From NCBI GenBank assembly GCA_020736575.1, contig JAGPYM010000006.1:744001-808000 (forward strand): a stretch of 64,000 nt of DNA. The letters run 5' to 3'. This DNA comes from Thelonectria olida. Taxonomy: Eukaryota; Ascomycota; Sordariomycetes; Hypocreales; Nectriaceae. Position numbers and translations under genes: made by a program. The notes under the pieces were generated by a model, which was given only the letters and a program-made list of their open reading frames with translations, did no database searches and was not told the DNA's origin. Below are positions 1-11,637 of this stretch, one piece after another. Within the stretch, counting starts at the first letter, position 1, and the number at the start of each line of letters is the position of its first letter.

Positions 1-10
1 TAGAGAATAG

Positions 11-1010
11 GCCGCCTTGTACGCCTCCAAGACCATCGAGGAGATCGCTGCTGCCAAGCATAACAACACCCCCAACGGCCCTCAGGTCATCTTCCAGCAG
101 GTAAGGCCTCGCAATAATGACCGACTGCATGGTGAAAAGCGCTAACAGTTTGCAGTTCTACACCAACAAGAACCTCTCCGTCACTTGGGATGTCATTGAC
201 CGCGCTGAAAAGACCAACGCCAAGGCCCTCGTCTGGACTATTGACGCTCCTAGTGACTCGACCAGGCACCGTGCTGCTCGATACGACACCACCAACGCGT
301 AAGCGCATGAAGAGCCTTTGCATAACTCAACCGTGTGCTAACTTGTCTACAGCAACGGTGTGACCTCTGAGCTGACCGTATGCCATCTCTCTCGAGCTTG
401 CTAAACCCGTGCTAACCGTCTCTAGTGGGACCTGTACGAGAAGATCCGCGAGCGCACCAAGCTCCCCATCATCCTCAAGGGCATTGCTACTGTTGAGGAT
501 GCCATTACCGCTGTTGACAAGGGCGTCGACGGCATCTGGCTCTCCAACCATGGCGGTCGCCAGGTCGACTTTTCTCCCTCGCCTCTCGAGATTGCCTACG
601 AGATCCGCCGCAACGCCCCTGAGATCTTCACCAAGACCGAGGTCCTTGCCGATAGCGGTGTCCGATACGGCACTGATGTTATCAAGCTGCTTGCCCTCGG
701 CGTCAAGGCCGTTGGCATGGGTCGCCCGTGAGTTCACCACGGTCGAAGACGCAAAGAGCGAAGAACTAACAGTGGGCAGCTTCATGTACTCCAACATCTA
801 CGGCGTTGAGGGCCCCAAGAAGATGATCCAGCTCATGAACAACGAGATCCTCCACGATGCTGCTCAGATCGGCATCAAGGACTTTGCCAACATCTCCTCC
901 AAGGCGGTGAGTAGTTATGACCCTGCTTCAAATGGTGCAAAGACTAAAGAGAATAACAGCTCAACACTCGCGCCCTTGAGCGCGATGTCTACCTTGTGGA
1001 TGACGAGTAA
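11..1010 (+). CDS. FMN-dependent L-lactate dehydrogenase-like protein (3' part)
   Basis: This is the C-terminal part of an FMN-dependent alpha-hydroxy-acid dehydrogenase, the cytochrome b2 / glycolate oxidase family that oxidises L-2-hydroxy acids to 2-oxo acids. The exons I read are 11–100, 156–298, 353–377, 426–727, 780–906 and 960–1010, joined by GT–AG introns that keep one frame. The window opens on what looks like an intron end (AG at 9–10), so the 5' exons lie outside. The family signature SNHGGRQ with its catalytic histidine is present. So is the FMN phosphate-binding region around DSGVRYGTD, ending in VGMGRPFMY. No cytochrome b5 domain can be seen because the N-terminus is missing, so cytochrome b2 and a soluble oxidase cannot be separated. 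Confidence 0.85.
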
Positions 1011-1500
1011 GAATCGGAAGCGACTTGTGGATTTTGTGTGTATATGTATTGTCTTTGATTGCGGAGAAACGACGATCCGCAGTGTAGATATCAAAAGAGA
1101 AAGACTTTCGTATAATTACTGGTTCTAGTCTCCTGTGTATTATCGTGACCCGGAGTTATTATATAAGCTGTCCGCTCCATCCAAGGGACAGTTGTGATCC
1201 GGAACTCGCCATTCTCATCGGCATTCGGTCATCGCCACGTCTAATAAATAGGTGTATTAACTAACTAACTTACGAGTCATAGTCTCCACCAGAAAGAAAT
1301 GGTTCGGCTGTTCCACATTAATCCAACTCCCGCGCTTCTTTGATTGGGCTCTACGGTTACGAACGGCAAATGTCCTGGTCCGGAGCGGATCTCGCAGCGA
1401 CCGTCCGAGGAAACCTCTCATAGAGTCATGCTATCAATAACAACTCGGCACCCAAAATCTTTGTTGCAGCAAACTAGTTCTCCAGGTTACAGCAAACATC
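1011..1500. other. Intergenic region, no gene seen
   Basis: This is the 3' flank of the dehydrogenase and the upstream region of the PLP enzyme. An AATAAA-type hexamer at about 1244 on the plus strand could serve polyadenylation. I see no RNA gene or repeat. Confidence 0.5.
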
Positions 1501-2799
1501 ATGTTCCTCTCAGACCGCGCTCACAGTGCCCATCAGGCGACAAAGGACTTGTTGATTTGGGAAGTCATCCCCAACCTCTGGCACCCAGAAACAAACCCAG
1601 ACGGCATCGTGAGTCTCGGTGTCGCCGAGAACTCGCTCATGCACGAGACTCTGTCCAAGCACATCCACGCCAATCTCGCTCTCGCAAACCCGGCCTTTAC
1701 CTACGGCGATGGCACCACCGGGACGAAACGCATCAAGGCCGTCGTCTCGCGCTTCCTGACCAAGCACCTCAAGCCCGTCCGGCCCATCGAGCCTGCCCAT
1801 CTATCCATGACGAACGGATGCAGTGCCGCCATTGAGCATCTTTCGTGGGCGTTGGCGAACCCCGGAGACGGCTTTCTTCTCGGCCAGCCCTACTACGGCA
1901 CCTTTGTTCCGGATCTCACATGTCGGTTTGGTGCGAAACTGCTCCCCGTGCCATTCCACGACGTCGATCCTCTAGGCGAAGACGCCGTCCAGAAATATGA
2001 AAAGGTTCTCTTGGAGTCTCAAGCCAAGGGCCAGAAGGTTGCCGGGCTCATCATCAGCCACCCGCATAACCCGCTGGGCCGCTGCTACTCGCGCGGTGTC
2101 TTGATCCGTCTGATGGAGCTGTGCGAGAAGCACAAGATCCATTTCATCAGCGACGAGATTTATGCGTTATCCGTCTTTGAAAATACCATCGACACGTATC
2201 CTGCGCCAGTCGCGTTCGAATCAGCGTTGACCATCGATCCTACGGGCGTTATCGATCCCTCGCGGGTGCATGTGCTTTGGGGCATGTCCAAGGACTTTGG
2301 AGCCAACGGAATCCGCGTCGGGACAATCGTCTCTCAGTCGAACCCAGAACTTCACGCTGCTTTGGTAGCCGTGGGACTGTACAGCTCAATGTCATCTATC
2401 TCGGATCACATCACGTCCAATATCCTAGATGATGACGTCTGGGTCGAGTCATACATGGCCGAGAACCGAAAGAGACTTGCCAAGCAATACGAGAGAGTAG
2501 TTGCGTGGGCAAAAAAGAACAACATTACTTATGCGCCAGGTGTCAACGCCGCATTCTTCCTGTGGGTTGATCTCGGAGCGGCTTACAAGGCTCATCACAG
2601 AGTCAGCGATAATGAGGATATTGGTCAGGTGATTACGGATGCTTTGTTGGCAAGGAAGATATTTCTTGCGTCTGGCAAGGACTTTGGATCTGAGCAACCT
2701 GGGTGGTTTAGAATTGTGTTTTCTCATAACGACGACTACTTGGATGAGGGACTTGGACGTGTTACGGCTGCGCTGGGTCTGGCCAATCGCGCGACCTAG
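1501..2799 (+). CDS. PLP-dependent enzyme, ACC synthase-like aminotransferase (class I/II)
   Basis: This is a single-exon gene of 432 codons in the fold-type I aminotransferase family, closest in style to fungal 1-aminocyclopropane-1-carboxylate synthase-like proteins. Landmarks in order are the N-terminal substrate loop with GVAEN, the YGDGTTG cofactor-loop region, SHPHNPLGR (the conserved Asn-Pro that contacts the PLP ring), SDEIYALS (the Asp that pairs with the PLP nitrogen) and SKDFGANGIRVG with the Schiff-base lysine. All cofactor residues expected of an active enzyme are present. In fungi this subfamily includes true aminotransferases, ACC synthase homologues and C–S lyases of thio-compound pathways, so the substrate cannot be named. 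It is the first of four same-strand genes that include an FMO, a cupin and an amino-acid permease. Confidence 0.88.
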   Translation: MFLSDRAHSAHQATKDLLIWEVIPNLWHPETNPDGIVSLGVAENSLMHETLSKHIHANLALANPAFTYGDGTTGTKRIKAVVSRFLTKHLKPVRPIEPAHLSMTNGCSAAIEHLSWALANPGDGFLLGQPYYGTFVPDLTCRFGAKLLPVPFHDVDPLGEDAVQKYEKVLLESQAKGQKVAGLIISHPHNPLGRCYSRGVLIRLMELCEKHKIHFISDEIYALSVFENTIDTYPAPVAFESALTIDPTGVIDPSRVHVLWGMSKDFGANGIRVGTIVSQSNPELHAALVAVGLYSSMSSISDHITSNILDDDVWVESYMAENRKRLAKQYERVVAWAKKNNITYAPGVNAAFFLWVDLGAAYKAHHRVSDNEDIGQVITDALLARKIFLASGKDFGSEQPGWFRIVFSHNDDYLDEGLGRVTAALGLANRAT

Positions 2800-3650
2800 G
2801 CAAGCTGCCTCCTCGGCGGTAGTGCTTAACGTGTCCGGCCTGTGTCATACGAAAGGGCTGTCTTTCGTACGTGGTCTGGCTAGGCAGTAAGGGGGTTATC
2901 GAGTTGTTCGCAAGCAGTCAGAGCCACAGCTTGGATATTGTCGACTGAGGCTGCTCTCATGAGTCCGGGGAAGAGAGCTGTGGCCGTTGTCTCGAGACGC
3001 CGTTGGGGTGGGGGGGAAGCCCGACATGTTGTTGGAGCAGCCGATAGGTTATCGTCGTGAGAATGTCCAACGGGTCGCACACAAACAAAGAAACAATAAA
3101 CTCAGACTTAAGAGATGAAAATGGGGGATTAATAAATTACAGCCTGGTCGATGTCGAATAGAAACAGCATGCCTTGCCTTGCATATTGCCTAACGCAGCA
3201 AAACCCAGAGGTCTCGTCATGATATGCGGAGAATATCACTGAGTTCCATTGATGAGAAAAGCCTCGCTTCCTTTTCGATACTGAAAATGGTGTCCTTTGT
3301 TACTATTGTTGTTGTTGTATATATTCTTCGGTGCCTATAATCCGACCAGCCGCTGACACTCCTTAACGGGCAACATGCGATGCTAGGCCGAGGTTTTCTC
3401 ACATCTCGTCTCTGATGTGGGTGAAGGTAGGACGCGTGACTGCTCATTCTTTGTACAGGTTCAAGCAGCCAAAGTTCTAACTGGCTCGCTCGAAATGGAT
3501 AATGAGATATGAAACAGGAATGCTGGCACGTTAGTGCTGACTATTGGTCAATCATCACCCGAATCCTTCGACAGCTCGACCTTGGTGGTCAGCAGATTAC
3601 GTCTGCCAGATCTCAGCCACGTCTTGTCCTTCATCATTTCTCCAAAAATC
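2800..3650. other. Intergenic region, no gene seen
   Basis: The region holds a short TTG-type microsatellite near 3303–3318. I find no convincing coding frame or RNA gene. Confidence 0.5.
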
Positions 3651-3658
3651 ATATAAAC
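3651..3658 (+). promoter_or_regulatory. TATA-like box upstream of the FMO gene
   Basis: ATATAAAC lies about 30–40 nt before the first in-frame ATG (3690) and about 55 nt before the second (3711). This is a plausible core promoter element, inferred from position only. Confidence 0.35.
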
Positions 3659-3710
3659 TGCACATTTCATAGTTGAAACATTGCGCTGCATGTTGCGTTT
3701 TCTCTCCGCG

Positions 3711-5587
3711 ATGGCTGCTCCCAAGCTCGCAACAGGCCAGACCGTGGCAATCATAGGCGCAGGTAAGGTTGTCAGATAACTCATCGCTCGCCAAAACGCT
3801 CACCAAAACACTAAAGAACTAGCTGATAAGTCAACAGGTCCAACTGGCTTGTCCATGCTCAAAACGCTTCGAGAAGATGGATTTGATACTACCATCCTCG
3901 AGAGACGAAGCCGAGTCGGCGGCCTATGGTCGTATACCGAAGATGAAAGCATGACCACGGCCCTCCCGTGTATGCCCCTGATGGTTTTCTTGAACCGGCT
4001 ATTCCGCAGATGGCTGATCCATGACCACAGCGACCATTGCAAACATCAGCAAGTACACCTGCGGCTTCACCGACTATCCAATGCCTGATCGTGAGTGTTC
4101 TACATGGCGACTCCTGCCACGGCATGGCTGTTGAAATGGCTAACGTACGACAGATTATCCTCCATTTTTGAATCAGATAGAATTTCAAGAGTTTCTAGAG
4201 TCATACAGCACCCATTTTGGCCTCCAACATCACATATCATTTCGGACCAGCGCCACCAAAGTCGAACGCAACGCCGATGACACCAAGTGGCGGGTTGAAA
4301 TGGTCAGAGATGGCAGCCCTGAGACCAGAGAGTTCGACAAGGTCGTGTGTTGCCATGGATATCAAACGCAGGCCAAATCACCAAAATTCAAAGGCCAAGA
4401 CGGGTTTCAAGGCCGAATCATGCATGCTCAACAGTTTCGAAGGTAGGTTAAGCCTTTCGAGGCTCAGACTCTTCGCTAACAGCCATAGACCCGAGGACTT
4501 CAAAGGCCAGAACGTAGTCTTTGTCGGAATGAGCTCTACGGCGAGCGACATCGTCCCCATAGTAGTCCCACATGCCGCAAAGGTCTACATCTCTCATCGC
4601 CGGGGGACGTGGATATTTGGTCGCTGGCGCAACGGACTCCCCACGGACTTGTTGGTCAGCTACGCCCGTCGACGCATGGGATACATCATGCAAAGCTGGT
4701 TTCCCAACCTGAGCGCGAAGCTGAGCAAGCTGGGAACCCGGTTCCTCATGAAGAAGTACGGCGAGCTGGATCCGGCTTGGCGGCTGTCGGAGGATGCGCC
4801 GGCCTTGTCCTTGGCTCTGACGGCATGCATGGACGTGATGCTGGATCTGCTCCGAGAAGGGAAAATCACTTCGGTCCATGGAGTTGAGAGCTTCCCCGGC
4901 GGCAAAAAGGTCAAGTTTGCAGATGGGACTGTTCTGGACGACATCGACACTGTCGTCCTGTGCACTGGGTATCGTGCCGATTTCAGCATCCTCCCATTTG
5001 TCCAACACAGCTCACCCGAGGCCGATGTCAACGGAAATCCATACGGCGGAGCGCAAATCCCTCGGCTTTACATGAACATGTTCCCGCCAAAGTACGCAGA
5101 CAGCATGGCAGTCCTGATAGCGTCGACGTATGGCAAAAACAACGGCTTTTCGTTTGCCGACGTCATCTCCATGGCCATCAGCAACATCTGGCGAGGAGTC
5201 AGCGCCGACATGATCCCACCAGCACCTGAAATGGACCGCGCTATTGACGCCCACCAGAAATGGATAGCAGGTCGTTGGACCATAGAGAACACAACGGATC
5301 CCGTTGCCGTCAAGCAATGGGAGTTTCAAGGATTCTTGCACGACGCCGCGGGCACAGGTCTTGCTGAGAATCTGGGCTGGGGATGGAAAGGGTGGTGGAC
5401 ATGGCTGAAAGACCCCAAGATGAGCTATCTGATGCGTAACGGAGTCGAAACTGCATACGCTTTTCGATACTTTGAGACTGGGAAGAGGGCTACATGGCCG
5501 GGCGCTCGGGAGGCTATCATACACACAAACGACGCGGTGAAGAAACTCAAAGCTGAGGGATCACCTGAGTCCGCGAAGAAGAAGTAG
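3711..5587 (+). CDS. Flavin-containing monooxygenase (FMO-like)
   Basis: This FAD/NADPH monooxygenase would oxygenate a soft nucleophile (N or S) or a carbonyl carbon. The exons are 3711–3762, 3838–3969, 4031–4090, 4154–4442 and 4483–5587, giving 545 residues with every junction in frame; an in-frame ATG at 3690 would add seven residues. The first Rossmann motif IIGAGPTG sits at the N-terminus and is split by intron 1. GGLWSY is the usual FMO motif that follows it, and GMSSTASDI is the second dinucleotide-binding motif. LCTGYRADF is the FMO/BVMO 'ATG' region. Intron 2 (3970–4030) is needed to avoid a frame break and restores the conserved run to PMPD. The C-terminus is lysine-rich. It lies downstream of the PLP enzyme and upstream of the cupin on the same strand. 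Confidence 0.85.
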
Positions 5588-6071
5588 ACGAGAGACTGTG
5601 AGACGCAGTATGGGTGTAGCGTTCGCTGTTTTCGTATCCAACAAGAGGACTGAATCTACTTTGAAGTTTCATCAATGACACCCGTCCGGCATAGCCGATC
5701 AAACGGACGGATGTGCATCCGGTTCGGATAAGCTTCCCACATGGAGCGGCGAGTGATTTCTGAGGGTAGAGTGCGAATCCTTCGTCCACGAGCATTCTGG
5801 ATGGGAAGGCCACCGCGAAGATACCGCTTCTAGACAACGACTGACGAGAAGGAGCGCCGAAAGCTGATGGCTATCAATCACTGGGAGGAAACACTGTTCG
5901 GATCCCGACCCGAACTCCCCAGATCACGGCTGCATAGGTATAAGTAAGACAGGCAGGTAGACTACCCAAAGCACACCTACATATCAGTTGCTTCGACATA
6001 CTCTATCGCTAAACCAATTGCCACTAGTCCCCATCGGCCTTGAAACGTCGCTTCAGCTAACCATCGCCATC
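5588..6071. other. Intergenic region with TATA-like element
   Basis: This lies between the FMO and cupin genes. A TATAAGTA element at about 5939–5946 is about 130 nt before the cupin start. I see nothing else of note. Confidence 0.45.
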
Positions 6072-6808
6072 ATGGTTGTCAATCAGGTTGTTCCCGAGAC
6101 ATTCTTTGTCCCGCCCACTGCCCATTCCCCCAACTCCCATGTCCCTGTAATTGTCTACAGGAACGCCTTGGTAGACAGAACCCCCGAAGGCGCCATGGAT
6201 GCCATGGAAACCAACGAGTGGACCAAAGGAGGACATTGGAAGATCGCCAAGGAGACGCTCGCGGCCACTCCTCATTTCCATGCCGTCACGCACGAGTGTT
6301 ATACCGTTCTGAAGGGAAGCGGTACCTATTTATTAGGAAAGTCGCCCCTGGACCCCGCGGTTGATCAGGGAGGCAACCCCGTCGGCGTCACCTTCACTGC
6401 TCAGGCTGGAGACGTCTTTGCCTTTCCGGTATGATATCCGTTCGCCGTTGGACACCTTTTGTCCAATGCAAAGGCGCGAGCTGACACGCGCTGACATGGC
6501 CTAGGCGGGAGTCACGCACTACGTCACCGATACCGAAGGCAACTACGAAATCATTGGTTTTTATTCGCTTGTAAGTGACGGATACAGAGAGCTGGAAGCT
6601 CGGGGGTTAGCCTAGGCGATTGCTCGAGGCTAACGTGGTCTAGACTGAACACAACTCTCGCGAGGAACCATTCGATATGAACCTGGCGCTCGGGACTGAG
6701 GAGGAGACGAATGAAATACGCGAAAGAATCAAACAGATAGCGACGCCCGTGCATGACCCTATCTATGGCAAGGAAGGCCCCATGCCTAGAATCTGGAGCA
6801 AGGTGTAG
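6072..6808 (+). CDS. YjlB-like single-domain cupin protein
   Basis: This is a 195-residue cupin encoded by exons 6072–6428, 6505–6570 and 6644–6808. The two cupin motifs are clear: PHFHAVTHECYTVLKG carries the His-rich metal site (HFH, then HE) and GDVFAFPAGVTH carries the second motif with the third histidine. The overall pattern resembles the bacterial YjlB family, whose biochemical role is not established. The chosen start gives a usual short N-terminus; an in-frame ATG at 5988 is possible but would add an unconserved leader. There is no signal peptide, so it is probably cytosolic. The metal ligands imply a metal-dependent dioxygenase, isomerase or sensor role, but the substrate is unknown. 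Confidence 0.8.
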
Positions 6809-7573
6809 CTAGAGAGACCTGCGTATCTTTTGTCTCAGATAAGAACTCGGACATGTCCCGGGTGTCATGCCGCATTCTGGTTGATAGGAATCACAGCCAA
6901 CACGTCTCTCTCCTTCTACCTACTTTAAGTGGAATGTACCACGTACATGTGTATGCCCCGGTATCTATCACACCCTGGTTCATAGTAACCACAGCCAGGA
7001 TGGCAAGCGGTATGAAGAAAAAACGGCACACCACAGGGCGTAACAAGGGGGGGCTGATAGATTATGCCGGTCACTCAGCTCTGTGTCTCGCACCCAAGAT
7101 GTCGGCGTATTTATGTCGTCTTCTTAGAGTGTGCCGTTTATTTTTCAGACCGCTTGGATGGCTCTCATTCTACCTGCTCCGAGCAGAGTGTACATGTACA
7201 TGACTCGGAGTCGCCTTGTGATCGGATCAACAGCCGTCCCCCACCATGTTGCCTGCTAGTTCGCCCCCCGTCGCCCGGATACACGCCCGTCTCGCTCTCC
7301 AGACTCTCTAGTTCAAGAGGTTGACTCGGACGAGGCGACCCCGGCAAACAAGGTTTTGCGGAGAACCAAGCTACACGTCGCGTCGAGGACGAACGACGCC
7401 AAAACGGGCATGGAGCCATGTCCTTGATAGCACCCCAGCCACGGGCAGCCCGCGTGTGACGGACCCTCGCCCCCGAACACCATGATACCTATAAAGCAGC
7501 CCTGTGCCATCATGACTCCTCGTTGCTTTTTCTGCTCTTCACTTGGCGACGATTCTCCAGCCTCGATCCTACA
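6809..7573. other. Intergenic / promoter region of the permease
   Basis: A good TATA box (CTATAAAG) lies at 7489–7496, about 80 nt before the permease ATG. GATAAG at about 6838 is a possible GATA-factor site, which would suit nitrogen control of a permease, but one short match is weak evidence. No gene is seen. Confidence 0.45.
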
Positions 7574-9517
7574 ATGACAGCCAACATGGAGAAGACAGAT
7601 TCTTACGGCAAAGAAAAGCTGCCTGGTGCTGAGCTTCGTCCTACCGAGAGTGTTGTCATAGCAAAGTCAACCGAAATCGACGACAATAGGAATGGCCAGT
7701 TCCACCGCTCCTTTACGACCCGCCAGGTCCATGTGAGTCCAACGTCCCACATCATATGACGGGCAGACACCTGCACAATGACCAGCGACTGACCTAATCG
7801 TGCCTTTCCTAGATCATCTCCCTCGGTTCAAACATCGGAAGCGGTGTCTTTATCGGCACTGGCAAGGCCTTGGCTAATGGCGGTCCTGGAAACATGGTCA
7901 TCGCCTATGCTCTGGTCTGCAGCTGCGTGTGGGCTGTCCTCCAGACCCTGTCCGAAATGACAATTGCGTTTCCTACCTCGGGCAACTATATCGACTATGC
8001 GGACCGCTGGGTCGATCCGGCTTTGGCATTTGGTGCTGGTTTTGCCGAATGGCTTGGTATGTTTGCCTTCTCACCTTGGATTCAACATGTCTAACGTTTC
8101 TAGGATGGACTGCAATCGTGGCCGCTGAAGCTGCATTCTTTTCGATCCTTGTAGGATTCTGGGATACGGACGGAAACATGCCATTGGCAGCAATCAGTTT
8201 GTGCCCTGTCCATTATACATAATAGTGCGTATAGCTGACGTGCTTTTAGTGACCATCTTCCTCATCGCCACGCTCGTCATCTTCCTCCTGCCAAACACCG
8301 TCTTCGCCTGGTTCGAATACATCACGTCGATCATCAAGATCTTGCTGTTCCTGGGCATCATCCTGCTCTCGCTGTGCATCACTCTCGGGGCTGGAAATGG
8401 GGGCGTCCATGACGGATCTAACTGGACCGACTTCCCAGCGTTTAAGAACGGCTTCTCTGTGAGTGACAACCCACTTCTGTACCTCCTTCGTTTCTAATAA
8501 GCTGCAGGGGTTCGCAAACTGCATGCTACTGGCAACATGGGCAGTTGGAGACCAAGTCTTCATCGGCGTCCTCGGCGGCGAATCGCAGAGCCCGCGATTC
8601 AGTCTCGCCCACGCCACAAAGCTGGTTCCCTTCCGCGTCACCTTTGTGTACATGCTGAGCGTCGTCTTCATCACGATTCTCGTCCCCTCGGATGATCCAA
8701 GGCTGCTCGGAGGCAGCGGCGCTGCTGCATCGCCCTTTGTTATCGCGGTGCAGGACGCTGGCATCCCCGTCATCTCGCACATCTTCAACGGCGGCATGAT
8801 TATCGGTATTTTGGCCATTTCTGCCGAGTCCATCTACCTTTCGTCGCGAATCATGCGCACAATGGCCCATCAGAAGTTGATTCCCGAATACTTTGCCACG
8901 GTTGATTCAAAGGGCAGACCGAGATGGGCTCTGGGAATCACGGCTCTTGTTGCCGTTGCTCTTACATATGCAAACTTGAGTGGTGAGTGGACATCCATGA
9001 TGTTTTGAACCTGTGCGTTGCAGTGCTAATATCATCGCTAGCTGGCGGTGCTGTGGCCTTGAACTGGCTTGTATCGATCACGAGCTCGTGCTTCTTCATC
9101 AACTGGTTCATCATTGCCTTTACTTCGTGGCGCTTCCACCAGGCCATTCAAGCCCAGAATGACACCCTGTTCTCCGAGGTCTACGCCTGGCGGTCCTCCA
9201 AATGGCCTCTGGCTCCTGTGTGGCTCAGCATTGTTTCCACCGCCATCTTTGCATCTTGCTGGGCTGCCGGCCTGAAACCGATTGGCGTGTCTGGGGTTTC
9301 CGTCGAGACATTCTTCGAGTACATGCTGGGCGTGCTCATCATCGGTGGTTTCACTCTGGGCTACAAGCTCATCTACCGAACTCCCTGGAGAAACCCCAAG
9401 ACGGCGGATCTCCAAACTGGCAGGAGACCGCTTGGGGAGGATGAGATCTTGCAGCTTGACCAGTATTACGCGTTGCCAAAGTGGAGGAGGTTCATGACCT
9501 ATGTTCAGTTGTGGTAA
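7574..9517 (+). CDS. Amino-acid permease of the fungal YAT/APC type
   Basis: This plasma-membrane proton-coupled amino-acid transporter is 551 residues, read from exons 7574–7732, 7813–8056, 8104–8196, 8250–8458, 8508–8982 and 9042–9517. The hydrophilic N-terminus (about 50 residues) leads to HIISLGSNIGSGVFIGTG, the first-helix signature of the family, which is split by intron 1. Long hydrophobic segments follow, for example around LVIFLLP, IIKILLFLGIILL, MLSVVFITILV and FFINWFIIAF. About twelve membrane helices are expected. The hydrophilic C-terminal tail ends in YVQLW. Substrate specificity is not visible; the sequence is in the broad Dip5/Gap1-like group. It lies downstream of a PLP enzyme, FMO and cupin on the same strand, which suggests uptake of an amino acid they might act on, though no operon logic applies in a fungus. 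Confidence 0.9.
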
Positions 9518-9871
9518 GGGTTTGCAAGGTATCAGGAATGTACCTGAGGTGCAATCTGTTCTAGCAACGCTATAGACAGTTGATAGCTGGTCGTTCATAA
9601 AGCCAACATACATTTATTTTCATGACATACCTAAGACACACAACCATATCGGACTTGTTCCCAGAGAAGTGGTTGAAGGTTGGCCTGTCGCTGGCGCTCG
9701 ACTGCGATTCTATTTTAACTTGCAAATTGGCTATATACACATGTACTATGCTTAATATATAGAGGAAGCGTGCTTTCTACACCCGGGGGTTTAATCTTCT
9801 AGATAGTGCTTACACCGCGCAAAGTGAGCCTACGAGGCCATGGTCGCGTCAACCACCGTCCTAGTAGGCCA
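9518..9871. other. Intergenic region between convergent genes
   Basis: This is 3' flanking sequence of the permease and of the convergent DUF1857-like gene, with an AT-rich patch near 9725–9765. No gene is seen. Confidence 0.45.
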
Positions 9872-10448
9872 TCACTTGATCTCCCCATCATTCACTAAGC
9901 GGCGAAATGTCAAGATGCTGTTTTCCACGGCTATCCGAGCTACCTTTGCAGAAAACATGATTAGCGTCCTGTTCCTTGAGTCATACATAGAAGGCAAAGC
10001 CGCAGGAGTTGATAGCTTACCCTCCAATGATTTTCGCCCAACATCTTTGCCTCCTCGCTCCCCTCTGGAATCTCCGGGTGTCTCCATTCGAAAGAATATG
10101 TCAGATGCAAGCCTCCGTCCTGTCCGGTGCTTATCATATTGTAGATGGTGCTTCCGTCTCCCTGATGATAGACGACCAAGTTTGAATTGTACTGGTAACA
10201 AATCTCCTTGACGGGATCGGCGTCTTCCTTGAGCTTCGCGTCAGACGCAAACGTCACCAGCCTCTCGATCTTGTCTCCGCTGTCGAAGGGCTCCTGATGC
10301 AGCACCTTGCAGGCGATTATGGCGGGAACGAACTCTTGGGGGCGGATGGCTTTGAGCTTGAGGCCGGCCCAGACTTGGTCTTGCGAGAGGACCGAGGGGA
10401 TGCCGGGGGGGTTGATGGGCGCCGTGTAGGCGATGTTGATGACGACCA
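9872..10448 (-). CDS. DUF1857-like (SRPBCC-type) protein
   Basis: This is a small cytosolic protein of 176 residues. The exons are complement 10448–10021 and 9974–9872, joined by a 46-nt intron with GTAAGC donor and AAG acceptor. The protein begins MVVINIAYTAPIN and has the pattern of the fungal DUF1857 group: a START/SRPBCC-like helix-grip fold with N-terminal beta strand, central QVWAGLKLKA and a C-terminal helix ending in DGEIK. Related proteins are often annotated in secondary-metabolite gene clusters, but no function is proven. An in-frame ATG further upstream (10539) would add about 30 residues of unconserved Ser/Arg/Pro-rich sequence and is less likely. The gene is convergent with the permease. 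Family assignment is from memory of the pattern and should be treated as moderate. Confidence 0.65.
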
Positions 10449-10824
10449 TTTCAACGGGCGGCGTAAGAGAGGTTGGTTGATGGACTGAGGTTGCTCTTGG
10501 CGCGGTTCGTGAAGTGAGTCCTCGGTTTCGGTTCCACATTCAGAGAAAACCCCGCAACGAAGCACACATGATCCATGCCTCTAGTGTGTCACCAGAAATT
10601 AGGAGATAGGGTCGATCGAGATGGTCAACGAACATTGGAGAAGTATGAAGCCACTGTGGGCTTGATAATCCGTCAGCCACACGTCTACCTGAGTCATGAT
10701 AACGGCTCCAACTGTGAAAGTGAGTACATCTGGCTCAGGCTTTACACGGGCAGTACTTGATACCTAGGTAACGGGTCCTCAAAGGCTCTTAAAAACTAAA
10801 CGAGTGTAATAACCAGCAAATTAA
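10449..10824. other. Intergenic region, nothing recognised
   Basis: Only short chance frames are seen between the DUF1857-like start and the end of the secreted-protein gene. Confidence 0.4.
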
Positions 10825-11637
10825 TTACCAAGCTTTAAGTCGAATAGAATTCGATTTCCAATATCCAAGCCACTGCTCGCCCCTCCATAATTTCCCTTCC
10901 TTAAGTCCTTTGGCGACCTGCTCCTTTTCCTTTGGCCAAACTCCTACCCAGCATTCACGCATAGTTATCCACACCTCGGTCTCTTTGGTCTTTCCGGGTA
11001 GATAGATCCTCCCAATTCCAACTTCATTTTCCTGGCTTTGGCCAGGGCCGAGTTCAATCAACAAGTCGGGATTTGGAGGGGGACCGTAAAATTGCCAGAG
11101 GCGCTTAGGCGTGAGGTTCTCAAATCGGCATAGAGGTGGCAGGCCTTCGAGAACTGGCATATTTATCAGCCTGGTATCAAAGAGTCCGAGTTCAGCGGCC
11201 TTTTCATCCAGTGGGGTGAGATAAGGCGCAATTGTGACTGAAAAATTGTTATTGTTTGTGATTTTGACGTTGATCTTTGGTGGCTTTGTCTTGTTCGTTT
11301 GGTTGATGCTGACGGACAGTTCCGGGATAGGGTCCGGCTCGGGCTCGTTGGAGAAGGCAAGATCTTGCCTGAGACCAGTTCCATTTTTCCGGGACGCCTC
11401 CAACCGCTGTTGTCTCTCGAATCCAGGTAGATCAAACACCCACGGCTGAGGGGGACGACGTGATGGGAACCTAGAGTCCGGAAGCGGGGACCTGGAGTCT
11501 GGTTTTGGTTTCGGGTAGCCCATCCAGCTTGGAGTTGCAAAGGTGGAGTTTGCCAGAGCGGATGGTATGAAGGCCCCTATAAGCAGAAGAAAACAAGCGA
11601 CCAGCCAGATGGGCGAGCTGAGTGTAGAATGGGCCAT
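10825..11637 (-). CDS. Secreted hypothetical protein, possible deuterolysin-prodomain-like module
   Basis: This single-exon gene of 270 residues has a clear signal peptide: a short polar start, then WLVACFLLLIGAFIPSALA, with predicted cleavage after ALA. A Pro/Arg-rich linker follows, and then a stretch with NVKITNNNNFSVTI and ELGPGQSQENEV. Its order of strand-like segments resembles the N-terminal beta domain of deuterolysins, and of the neighbouring gene at 12.6–15.7 kb (IEAEIRNNERYPLHI, then IPAGQSIKMEF). No metalloprotease domain follows, so if homologous it is prodomain-only. The C-terminus is Trp/Lys-rich. No enzyme motif is visible. I am sure it is a real secreted-protein gene and less sure of the relationship. 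Confidence 0.65.
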   Translation of the reverse strand: MAHSTLSSPIWLVACFLLLIGAFIPSALANSTFATPSWMGYPKPKPDSRSPLPDSRFPSRRPPQPWVFDLPGFERQQRLEASRKNGTGLRQDLAFSNEPEPDPIPELSVSINQTNKTKPPKINVKITNNNNFSVTIAPYLTPLDEKAAELGLFDTRLINMPVLEGLPPLCRFENLTPKRLWQFYGPPPNPDLLIELGPGQSQENEVGIGRIYLPGKTKETEVWITMRECWVGVWPKEKEQVAKGLKEGKLWRGEQWLGYWKSNSIRLKAW

